Shown piece after piece: positions 5,958-12,421 of a DNA stretch of 12,421 nt. The notes under the pieces are model-generated. The model did not search any database, had not been told where the DNA came from, and saw only the letters and a program-made list of their open reading frames with translations. Every line of letters starts with the position of its first letter. Within the stretch, counting starts at the first letter, position 1. The stretch is from the NCBI GenBank assembly GCA_003512525.1, contig DOQG01000009.1, forward strand, positions 1 through 12,421, given 5' to 3'. The stretch is from Oscillospiraceae bacterium. Its GTDB lineage: Bacteria; Bacillota; Clostridia; Oscillospirales; Ruminococcaceae. The position numbers and the translations under genes are program-made.

Positions 5958-7334
5958 ATGAAAAACACAGAAAAAACCATGGATAAGCTGGTCGCTCTCT
6001 GTAAGGGCAGAGGCTTTATATATCCCGGAAGCGAGATATACGGAGGACTTGCAAATACATGGGATTTCGGACCTCTCGGCGTTGAGCTGAAGAACAACAT
6101 CAAGTCCGCATGGCGTAAAAAATTCATACAGGAGTGCAAGTACAACGTAGGTCTTGACAGCGCTATCCTCATGAACCCTCAGACATGGGTAGCATCGGGT
6201 CATATCGGCGGATTTTCCGATCCCCTTATGGATTGCAAGGCTTGTAAGACACGTCACAGAGCGGATAATCTTATCGAGGACTTTGACGGCACAAACTGTG
6301 CAGGCTGGTCAAACGAGCAGATGATGGATTATATCCGTGAAAAAGGCATCACCTGCCCCAACTGCGGCAAGGCTGATTTCACAGACATCAGACAGTTCAA
6401 CCTTATGTTCAAGACATTCCAGGGCGTTACAGAGGACTCGAAGAGCGAGCTTTACCTCCGTCCCGAAACAGCGCAGGGTATCTTTGTAAACTTTATGAAT
6501 ATCCAGCGTACTACCCGTAAAAAAGTACCCTTCGGTGTTGCACAGGTAGGTAAGTCATTCAGAAACGAGATCACTCCCGGCAACTTCATCTTCCGTGTAA
6601 GAGAGTTCGAGCAGATGGAGCTTGAATTTTTCTGCAAGCCCGGTACAGACCTTGACTGGTTCTACTTCTGGAAGGACTACTGCAAGAAGTGGCTTCTGTC
6701 CCTCGGCATAAACGAAGAGAACTTAAGACTGCGCGACCACGACCAGGAGGAGCTTTGCTTCTACTCAAAGGCTACAACCGACTTTGAATATCTGTTCCCG
6801 TTCGGCTGGGGCGAGCTTTGGGGCGTTGCGGACAGAACCGACTACGACCTTACACAGCACATCAAGACAAGCGGTCAGAAGATGGAATATTTCGATCCCG
6901 AAACAAACGAAAAGTACGTTCCTTATGTTATCGAGCCCTCGCTCGGTGTTGAGCGTCTGTTCCTTGCAGTTATCACAGAAGCTTATGACGAAGAACAGCT
7001 TGAGGACGGCACAACAAGAAACGTTATGCACTTCCACCCCTACTTAGCCCCCGTCAAGGCGGCAGTTCTGCCCCTGTCAAAGAAGCTTGCCGACAAGGCA
7101 GGCGAGATCGCAGACGAGCTTTCAAAGTACTTCTGCGTTGACTATGACGATGCAGGCGCTATCGGTAAGAGATACAGAAGACAGGACGAGATCGGTACTC
7201 CCTTCTGCATCACATACGACTTCGACAGTGTTGAGGACGGCTGCGTAACAGTCCGTGAACGTGACTCTATGAAGCAGGAAAGAATGCCTATCGCAGATGT
7301 AAAGAAGTACATCGAGGACAGAATTGCGTTCTGA
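5958..7334 (+). CDS. glyQS: Glycyl-tRNA synthetase, dimeric (alpha2) type
   Basis: A 458-residue class II aminoacyl-tRNA synthetase that charges tRNA-Gly with glycine in the cytoplasm using ATP. The single-chain form seen here replaces the two-subunit GlyQ/GlyS enzyme. Features in order: N-terminal catalytic core with GRGFIYPGSEIYGGLANTWD (17-36) and FGPLG (37-41); a zinc-binding pair Cys93/Cys96 and Cys133/Cys136; LYLRPETAQGIFVNF (165-179); motif 2 with FRNE (201-204) and REFEQMELEFF (215-225); motif 3 EPSLGVERLFLAV (326-338); and a C-terminal anticodon-binding domain starting around APVKAAVLPLS (364-374). The length is normal. The start is ATG at 5958, with AGGAAAGGA at 5939-5947; an upstream in-frame ATG at 5880 lacks a ribosome site and would read through the leader hairpin. 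Codon bias is strong, as expected for an essential gene. Confidence 0.97.
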   Translation: MKNTEKTMDKLVALCKGRGFIYPGSEIYGGLANTWDFGPLGVELKNNIKSAWRKKFIQECKYNVGLDSAILMNPQTWVASGHIGGFSDPLMDCKACKTRHRADNLIEDFDGTNCAGWSNEQMMDYIREKGITCPNCGKADFTDIRQFNLMFKTFQGVTEDSKSELYLRPETAQGIFVNFMNIQRTTRKKVPFGVAQVGKSFRNEITPGNFIFRVREFEQMELEFFCKPGTDLDWFYFWKDYCKKWLLSLGINEENLRLRDHDQEELCFYSKATTDFEYLFPFGWGELWGVADRTDYDLTQHIKTSGQKMEYFDPETNEKYVPYVIEPSLGVERLFLAVITEAYDEEQLEDGTTRNVMHFHPYLAPVKAAVLPLSKKLADKAGEIADELSKYFCVDYDDAGAIGKRYRRQDEIGTPFCITYDFDSVEDGCVTVRERDSMKQERMPIADVKKYIEDRIAF

Positions 7335-7357
7335 TAAGATAAATAATATGATATAGC

Positions 7358-7388
7358 AAAACGAGGTGCCAACGCACCTCGTTTTTTT
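7358..7388 (+). terminator. Rho-independent terminator of glyQS
   Basis: AAAACGAGGTGC (7358-7369) and GCACCTCGTTTT (7374-7385) form a perfect stem around a four-base CAAC loop, running into a stretch of seven T residues (7382-7388). It separates glyQS from the B12-controlled unit. Confidence 0.97.
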
Positions 7389-7412
7389 ATTTTCATAATA
7401 CTTCTTCCCCTC

Positions 7413-7441
7413 TTGCATTTCTTCCCCCTTTATGCTATACT
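7413..7441 (+). promoter_or_regulatory. Sigma-A promoter of the riboswitch transcript
   Basis: TTGCAT (7413-7418) and TATACT (7436-7441) are separated by 17 bases, and the -10 box is preceded by TGC, making an extended -10. The start would lie near 7448, just before the riboswitch. Confidence 0.8.
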
Positions 7442-7460
7442 TATCCTTAACCGAATATCG

Positions 7461-7579
7461 AAAATACGGTACGAAAGGCTTTTTGCCCGGTAGGTAATAG
7501 GGAATTTGGTGAGAATCCAAAGCAACCGTCATTACTGTATCTGAGCCTATGCTCACAAGTCAGAATACCCCCGTATTTT
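7461..7579 (+). promoter_or_regulatory. Cobalamin (B12) riboswitch aptamer
   Basis: The conserved cobalamin core is readable. TTTGG (7505-7509) and CCAAA (7517-7521) enclose the loop TGAGAAT, giving the GGTGAGAATCC signature, followed by AAGCAACCGTC and TTACTGT (7533-7539). A TGAGC/GCTCA hairpin (7542-7555) is then followed by the B12-box-like AGTCAGAATACC (7558-7569). The whole is closed by a perfect nine-pair P1 helix, AAAATACGG (7461-7469) with CCGTATTTT (7571-7579). In this family ligand binding normally switches off genes for B12 uptake or synthesis. The genes that follow are the small HNH-repeat protein and the large DUF4430/toroid surface protein. The subtype (adenosyl- or methylcobalamin selective) cannot be decided by eye. 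Confidence 0.93.
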
Positions 7580-7607
7580 TCGGCATTGTCTCTTGGACGA
7601 GGAAGAA

Positions 7608-7651
7608 GTACAGCCGATCTTCAGCTAAGGCTGTACCCTTATGCTTTTTTT
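7608..7651 (+). terminator. First hairpin of the riboswitch expression platform
   Basis: GTACAGCC (7608-7615) pairs perfectly with GGCTGTAC (7629-7636) around a 13-base loop. Seven T residues follow at 7645-7651, after an eight-base gap, which is longer than usual for an intrinsic terminator. Its left arm GTACAG could instead pair with CTGTAT (7535-7540) in the riboswitch core, a possible alternative fold that would couple ligand state to this hairpin. Confidence 0.5.
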
Positions 7652-7696
7652 GGCATATCCGTATGGCTTATGTTTGCTGTGCTAAAAGATCAGTTG

Positions 7697-7728
7697 TGCT
7701 TTCACTTTTTTTGGTGAAGGCATTTTTT
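7697..7728 (+). terminator. Second hairpin of the riboswitch platform, strong intrinsic terminator
   Basis: TGCTTTCAC (7697-7705) pairs with GTGAAGGCA (7714-7722) over nine positions, with one U-G pair and a loop of seven T residues and a G. It is followed directly by TTTTTT (7723-7728). It lies between the riboswitch and the first ORF, where a ligand-controlled terminator is expected. I did not find a clear antiterminator partner for its left arm. Confidence 0.75.
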
Positions 7729-7765
7729 ATTGCCGTTTTTCGTATTTGTTTACGGAGGTGACGTT

Positions 7766-8023
7766 ATGGCGGACGAAAAATTGAGCAAGGCTGTCGCTAT
7801 GCTTTGCGAAAAGTATGAACAGCTTGGCACTCTGCCCAAACGCTCCGATTTTACTCCAAGCGAAGTCTGCTTTATAAAGCAGAAGCTGGGTCCGTGGACA
7901 AGGGCGCTTGAAGCCGCAGGGCTGAAAGAACCGCCCGCAGTATCCGCAAAGGAGAAAAGTCGTGCCAAGCGTGAACGCTCCCGGCAAAGAAGAAAATCGG
8001 CAAAACGCAGATTAGACGGTTAA
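7766..8023 (+). CDS. Small basic protein with one HNH/homing-endonuclease-associated repeat
   Basis: An 85-residue cytoplasmic protein with a strong ribosome site, GGAGGTGA (7754-7761). Residues 22-51 (LGTLPKRSDFTPSE..FIKQKLGPWTRALEAAGL) match the homing endonuclease associated repeat (HNH_repeat type: an 'x-P-x-x-x-D-F' start, then 'x-x-x-G-x-W-x-x-A-L-x-A-A-G-L'), a small helical DNA-binding module. The C-terminal tail (about 60-85) is very rich in Lys and Arg. No HNH catalytic residues are present, so it is not a nuclease by itself; nucleic-acid binding is an inference. It is the first gene behind the cobalamin riboswitch and is followed after 36 bases, with no terminator, by the large surface-protein gene, so the two are probably co-transcribed. 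Its role in B12 biology is unknown. An in-frame ATG at 7730 lacks a ribosome site and overlaps the terminator region. Confidence 0.85.
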   Translation: MADEKLSKAVAMLCEKYEQLGTLPKRSDFTPSEVCFIKQKLGPWTRALEAAGLKEPPAVSAKEKSRAKRERSRQRRKSAKRRLDG

Positions 8024-8059
8024 GCCTCAGGGCAAAAAAGAATAAAGGAAGGTAAAACT

Positions 8060-11000
8060 ATGACAACTGTGAAGAAATTTACAGCAAAAGTGTCGGCTTT
8101 ACTGTTAGCGCTTTCGCTTGCGTTACTCTCAGTACCGCAGGTAAGCTTTACGGTATTTGCCGATGATGACCTCGGAAGCGTCCGTGTTATCGTAGAAAAC
8201 ACAACGTTTACCGAAGCGGTCGACGGCGGTGAAGCTCCCGCATGGATAGGCACCAAGGTCGACAAGTGGGTATCGCTTGATAAAGATTCAAGCGCTATGA
8301 CCTGCATAAAGGACGCTATTGAAAGCTCAGGCTTTACACAGACCGGCGCTGATGCAGGCTACATAAGTGAGATCGCAGGACTTAAAGAAAAAGCCGGCGG
8401 CTCAATGAGCGGCTGGATGGGCACGCTCAACGACTGGTTTACAAACGAGGGCTTTGATGCCTACACTGTAGCCAACGGCAAGCTCACAGACGGTGACGAG
8501 CTCCGTATGCAGTACACTATGAACTGGGGCGCTGACCTCGGCAGCGACTGGAGCGGCACTGACACATCGCTTAAAGCAATAAACAGCGATTACGGCACGC
8601 TTTCCCCCGAATTTGGCTCAAAGACTTACGAATATACTCTGACTGTTCCTTTCGGCACAAAGAGTATCAATTTCCGTCCCACGGCACTGAACAGGAATTT
8701 CAAGACGGTAAGCAAGATCGGCGATAAGACACTCAGCCTGACAAAGCCTACAGAGATAAAGGACGGCGATGTTATCACCGTTACGGTAGGCGAGGGCAAA
8801 GCCGCAAGTACATACAAGGTAACTGTAAAAGAGGGCGACAGACCTGTCGCACGTTTTGACAGCTTTGCACTTTCGGCTTTCTCACTTGACGGCTGGGACA
8901 ATGATGCTTTCGACCCCGAAAAGCTCGAATATGATATAAAAATAAAGTCTTACAGTACATCATCTTTCTATATCAACAGCGGAACTAAATTCAATAATGA
9001 TCTGCTGAAGTGCTATGCAGTCTATACCGATATAAACGGCGTTGCACAGAGAAACGAGATCAAGTCCGGCAGCTTCAACAGCATTTCTAATATTCCTTTC
9101 GGCTTGACCAAGCTGATTTTAGAGCTTTGCTACATAGACGATGAGAGCATAAAGACGCAGTATGTATTCAATATAACACGTCCCTATGACTACACGGCAG
9201 AAATAGCAAGCTCAGGCGGCATTACGCTTATTCCCGGCGGCAGAGAGCTGTACGCAACAAAGTATAACGGCTTTGCGGAGGGTACGGTTTTCAGAAATGA
9301 CGAAAACGGCAATGTGACCGACACGACCGGCACAAACGCAGAATGCCACAGCTACACATCTTATATTTTAGGTAACACCGACAGCGTTGCACTTACTCTT
9401 AAGGGTAAAACAGCAAACGTTCATTTCAGAGCAAAGGCTGACGGCGAATACACCGAGCTTAAAAGCGGCGAAACAACTCCCGCATATCCTTTCGGCGAGG
9501 ATGGCACTGTTACGGTATCTATCGATGCGGTTTCTGACGGTGATTATCTTGCAAACAAGTTTGACGATGCAGATAAGGTGGCAAGCTACACTATAAAGCT
9601 CATAAAGGCTGACGCGTCTGTAAAGGACGTACATCTTACAGAGCTTAAGAGTGATTACGGCGATTTATATCCTGCATTTGACCCGTCACTCCTCAGCTAT
9701 AATATAGTTATAGCAAATGACGCAGAATTTCCTACAGTATATTTCAAGGCAGCTGACGGTTGCACAGTTACAATAGGCAGTGATGCCGCAACAGCGGGTG
9801 AAGACGGCTATTACAGCCTCGTTGCCAAGAGCGGCAACACAACTGTAACTATATCGAACGGCACTCTTTCGGAGAGCTACACGGTAAAGGCTACAAAGAG
9901 AAGCAAGTATGACGTACCCGACAAGGTCGTTGATTATCTTTGTATCAACAGCCAGTACACCAATGTTTCCTTCGGTGTAGGTCCCGAGCAGACGCTCGCA
10001 GGCACTATAAAATCACTCGGTAACTTCGGCGGTTATATCACATACTACTATGACGACCCCATAACCGATGATCCCTCGAACCCCTACGGTCTTGACTTCT
10101 ATGCATACGGCAACAGCTTTGTAAGCGGCGGAAGTGCGGCTGAGAGCGGACAGGTATACGTATCCGAGGACGGCAAGACATGGTATGCACTCGCAGGCAG
10201 TGAGCATTACGAAGATACAACCATCACCGATTACGAAGTAACATACAAGAAGACAGCAGACGGAAAGACAAGCTGGACTGACAATCAGGGCAACTCAAAC
10301 GACGGCTCAAAGCAGACAGGCAGATGGGTTTCACCCAGCGTTTATTATATGAACGATCTTGCAAAGGGTGATACTGTCACACTCAGAGGTGTTGTTATCC
10401 CCGGCGTTCAGGGCAGTATACAGGGCGACAGCTCCACAGCTTCCTTTGTCGGCACGACAAGGTTCGGTTATGTTGACTACTTCAAGAACGGCACGATCGG
10501 TGCTAACGTAAATGCATACAGCGAAAATGCCGAATCAAACGGTTTCGACTTAAAGTGGGCTGTGGATGAGGACGGCAACCCCGTTACATTCAAAAACGGC
10601 GTTCACTATGTAAAGATCCAGACAGCAAGCAATATCTGGGCAGGTGTATTCAACGAGAAATCGACAGAGGTTTCTTATGTTGTAAGAACTACCGTAAATG
10701 AAGAGGAAGTCGGCACGACCGCGCTCCCCGGAAAAATAGTTATCACAGATAATGACGGCAAGACAATAAAGGAGCTCACTCCCGATGATAACGGTGTTTA
10801 TGAAGTAAGCACAGGCGTTGAGGAGAGTGTGAGCATATCTGTTGCAGGTGCGGCAGACGACAATATTTATGTAAACAATCAGCGCATCGCCGCAGATGGC
10901 AAGGCTGAAATAGCGCTCAGCAGTCAGTCTGAAATAAAGACTGTAAGAATTATAGTACAGAACGGCGAAAAACAGCCCGTATACGCTTACCTGAAGCTCG

Positions 11001-12421
11001 TTCCCGATGATGTAAAGGCAGCTGAGCAGGTCGAAGAGCTTATAGACGCTATAGGCGATGTAACCCTTGACAGCTATGACAACATAACAGCGGCAAGAAC
11101 AGCTTATGACAAGCTCAGCGACAACGCAAAGACACTTGTAGAAAACTACGAAACCTTAACAGCCGCAGAAGAAGCTCTGGCTCAGGCAGAAGCTGATGCA
11201 GTAAGTGCGGCAACAGATGCTATTGATGAGATAGGCAATGTAACAGCAGACAGCAAGGAAAAGATCGACAGCGCAAAGGACGCTTACTCCGCAGTTCCGG
11301 AGCGTTTAAGAGATAAGGTTACAAATGCAGAAACTCTTGACAAGGCAATCGAAAGATTTGCCGCTATCGATGAGATAAAGCAGGCAGGCGCAAAGAGTGA
11401 CGAGCACAAAGACGATGTTATTTCAAATCTCAGCGAAAACAAGATCTATCCGCTACAGTCGATCGGCGGCGAATGGTCTGTTATCGCTCTCGCAAGAGCA
11501 GGCAAGCTTTCCGCAGACAAGGCTGATAAATACTACAATGAGCTTTGTGACGCGGTAAAGGCTAACGGCTCAGACAGACTTTCAGACAGAAAGCCTACAG
11601 AGAATGCAAGAGTAATTATCGCTCTGTCCGCACTCGGTAAGAACTCCGCAGATGTTGCAGGCTACAATTTACTGAGCGGTCTTGATGATATGGATTATAT
11701 CACATCTCAGGGTATCAATGCGGCAATATTCGCACTTATCGCATTTGATACAACAGATTACAGCGCAAAGACACATGATGAGCTTATCGCTTATATTACC
11801 GACAATATGACAGGCAAGGGCTGGGCACTCGCAGGTGATGCCGCCGATGTTGACCTTACGGCTATGGCTTTACAGGCACTCGCTCCCTATGCAGCAAATG
11901 AGAAGGTAAAGTCTGCTATCGACAGCGGTCTTGAGTTCCTTTCAGAGTCACTTGACGAAAACGCAAGATATGCAAACGGCAGTGAGAGCACCTCACAGGT
12001 ACTTATCGCTCTTGCCGCTCTCGGCATTGATCCGATCACGGATTCGAGATTTACAGTTGATGGTATCACCCTTATCGATGCACTTGAAAGCTATGCTACA
12101 GAAAGCGGCTACAGCCACGTTCTCGGCGGTGAAGAAAACTATATGGCTACCGAGCAGGCAACTCTTGCTCTTACAGCTTACAAGCTTTACAAGGACGGTT
12201 CTTCACTGTACAATATGAATGTAAAAGCAGTTCCTAAGGAAGAACCCGGAACTCCCGATGAGCCTACTCCAGGTGACTCTACAGATAAACCCGAGAAGCC
12301 CGATGAGCCTACTCCCGGCGATTCTACAGATAAACCCGAGAAGCCCGATGAGCCTACTCCCGGCGACTCTACAGATAAGCCCGAGAAGCCCGACGAGCCC
12401 GGCAAGCCCGACGAACCCGGC
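8060..12421 (+). CDS. Large secreted transcobalamin-like (DUF4430 plus alpha/alpha-toroid) surface protein, 3' end outside the window
   Basis: The frame stays open for 1454 codons to the window edge; it starts at ATG 8060 behind AAGGAAGG (8045-8052). Domains in order: signal peptide 1-34 (KKFTAK, hydrophobic core, VFA cut before Asp35); DUF4430/transcobalamin C-terminal-like domain about 38-174, with GWMGTLNDWF (118-127) and LTDGDELRMQYT; cadherin-like beta-sandwich about 170-258; beta-rich part 259-517; a second cadherin-like module about 518-615; a beta domain 617-877 (DFYAYGNSF, YVSEDGKTWYALAGSEHY); a beta module about 878-982; two helical repeats 983-1107; an alpha/alpha-toroid of prenyltransferase/squalene-cyclase type about 1115-1386 (GGEWSVIALARAG, DVDLTAMALQALAPY, STSQVLIALAALGIDP); and a Pro-rich linker from about 1392. 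Human intrinsic factor and transcobalamin combine the same two fold types, a toroid and a DUF4430-like domain. With the upstream B12 riboswitch, extracellular cobalamin capture is the best guess. A wall anchor (LPxTG or SLH) is expected beyond the window but not seen. Confidence 0.93.
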   Translation, partial: MTTVKKFTAKVSALLLALSLALLSVPQVSFTVFADDDLGSVRVIVENTTFTEAVDGGEAPAWIGTKVDKWVSLDKDSSAMTCIKDAIESSGFTQTGADAGYISEIAGLKEKAGGSMSGWMGTLNDWFTNEGFDAYTVANGKLTDGDELRMQYTMNWGADLGSDWSGTDTSLKAINSDYGTLSPEFGSKTYEYTLTVPFGTKSINFRPTALNRNFKTVSKIGDKTLSLTKPTEIKDGDVITVTVGEGKAASTYKVTVKEGDRPVARFDSFALSAFSLDGWDNDAFDPEKLEYDIKIKSYSTSSFYINSGTKFNNDLLKCYAVYTDINGVAQRNEIKSGSFNSISNIPFGLTKLILELCYIDDESIKTQYVFNITRPYDYTAEIASSGGITLIPGGRELYATKYNGFAEGTVFRNDENGNVTDTTGTNAECHSYTSYILGNTDSVALTLKGKTANVHFRAKADGEYTELKSGETTPAYPFGEDGTVTVSIDAVSDGDYLANKFDDADKVASYTIKLIKADASVKDVHLTELKSDYGDLYPAFDPSLLSYNIVIANDAEFPTVYFKAADGCTVTIGSDAATAGEDGYYSLVAKSGNTTVTISNGTLSESYTVKATKRSKYDVPDKVVDYLCINSQYTNVSFGVGPEQTLAGTIKSLGNFGGYITYYYDDPITDDPSNPYGLDFYAYGNSFVSGGSAAESGQVYVSEDGKTWYALAGSEHYEDTTITDYEVTYKKTADGKTSWTDNQGNSNDGSKQTGRWVSPSVYYMNDLAKGDTVTLRGVVIPGVQGSIQGDSSTASFVGTTRFGYVDYFKNGTIGANVNAYSENAESNGFDLKWAVDEDGNPVTFKNGVHYVKIQTASNIWAGVFNEKSTEVSYVVRTTVNEEEVGTTALPGKIVITDNDGKTIKELTPDDNGVYEVSTGVEESVSISVAGAADDNIYVNNQRIAADGKAEIALSSQSEIKTVRIIVQNGEKQPVYAYLKLVPDDVKAAEQVEELIDAIGDVTLDSYDNITAARTAYDKLSDNAKTLVENYETLTAAEEALAQAEADAVSAATDAIDEIGNVTADSKEKIDSAKDAYSAVPERLRDKVTNAETLDKAIERFAAIDEIKQAGAKSDEHKDDVISNLSENKIYPLQSIGGEWSVIALARAGKLSADKADKYYNELCDAVKANGSDRLSDRKPTENARVIIALSALGKNSADVAGYNLLSGLDDMDYITSQGINAAIFALIAFDTTDYSAKTHDELIAYITDNMTGKGWALAGDAADVDLTAMALQALAPYAANEKVKSAIDSGLEFLSESLDENARYANGSESTSQVLIALAALGIDPITDSRFTVDGITLIDALESYATESGYSHVLGGEENYMATEQATLALTAYKLYKDGSSLYNMNVKAVPKEEPGTPDEPTPGDSTDKPEKPDEPTPGDSTDKPEKPDEPTPGDSTDKPEKPDEPGKPDEPG
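12257..12391 (+). repeat. Three tandem 45-base repeats coding a wall-type linker
   Basis: Three near-identical 45-base units begin at 12257, 12302 and 12347. Each encodes DEPTPGDSTDKPEKP. Shorter DEPGKP units follow and continue to the window edge. Proline with alternating acidic and lysine residues is typical of cell-wall-spanning stalks in Gram-positive surface proteins. Copy number probably varies between strains. Confidence 0.95.

Noticed and set aside
7122..7556. Minus-strand ORF of 144 codons over the glyQS 3' end
   Set aside because: It overlaps the glyQS coding end, its terminator and the riboswitch, and has low-complexity, non-protein-like sequence.
7549..7761. Plus-strand ORF of 70 codons after the cobalamin riboswitch
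   Set aside because: It begins inside the aptamer, runs through both terminator hairpins, has no ribosome site and shows no protein-like composition.
12187..12405. Minus-strand ORF with SGFSGLSVESPGVGS repeats
   Set aside because: It is the antisense reading of the 45-base linker repeats of the surface-protein gene.

Overview
The window looks like the chromosome of a Gram-positive, spore-forming gut Clostridium relative, most likely Oscillospiraceae/Ruminococcaceae (a Ruminococcus or [Eubacterium] siraeum type). The grounds are strong AGGAGG-type ribosome sites before every gene, sigma-A promoters with exact 17-base spacers, an alpha/beta-type small acid-soluble spore protein, a dimeric-type glycyl-tRNA synthetase, and a very large secreted protein ending in a Pro/Asp/Lys/Glu-rich wall-type linker. 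The genus is an inference. No tRNA, rRNA, insertion sequence or CRISPR array was seen.

Layout. 176-1135 (minus) is an unrecognised protein with two tandem copies of a helical module. It is divergent from a three-gene ABC operon (1275-4112): two FtsX-like half permeases and a LolD/MacB/FtsE-type ATPase, with tight spacing and an ATGA overlap. A single spore-protein gene (4213-4401) follows and ends at a good terminator. Next come two housekeeping genes, each with its own structured leader: branched-chain aminotransferase (4724-5788) and glycyl-tRNA synthetase (5958-7334), the latter closed by a textbook terminator.

The most interesting part is 7413-12421. An extended -10 promoter drives a leader holding a complete cobalamin (B12) riboswitch and at least one strong terminator hairpin. 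Then come an 85-residue basic protein with one homing-endonuclease-associated (HNH) repeat and, 36 bases later, a secreted protein of more than 1454 residues that runs off the window. That protein has a transcobalamin-C-terminal-like DUF4430 domain near its N-terminus, cadherin-like beta-sandwich modules, a conserved-looking beta domain, helical repeats and an alpha/alpha-toroid domain like the alpha domain of intrinsic factor/transcobalamin, followed by a wall linker. B12 control upstream of a protein carrying both halves of a transcobalamin-like binder suggests a bacterial cell-surface cobalamin capture protein, with the two halves in reversed order and far apart.
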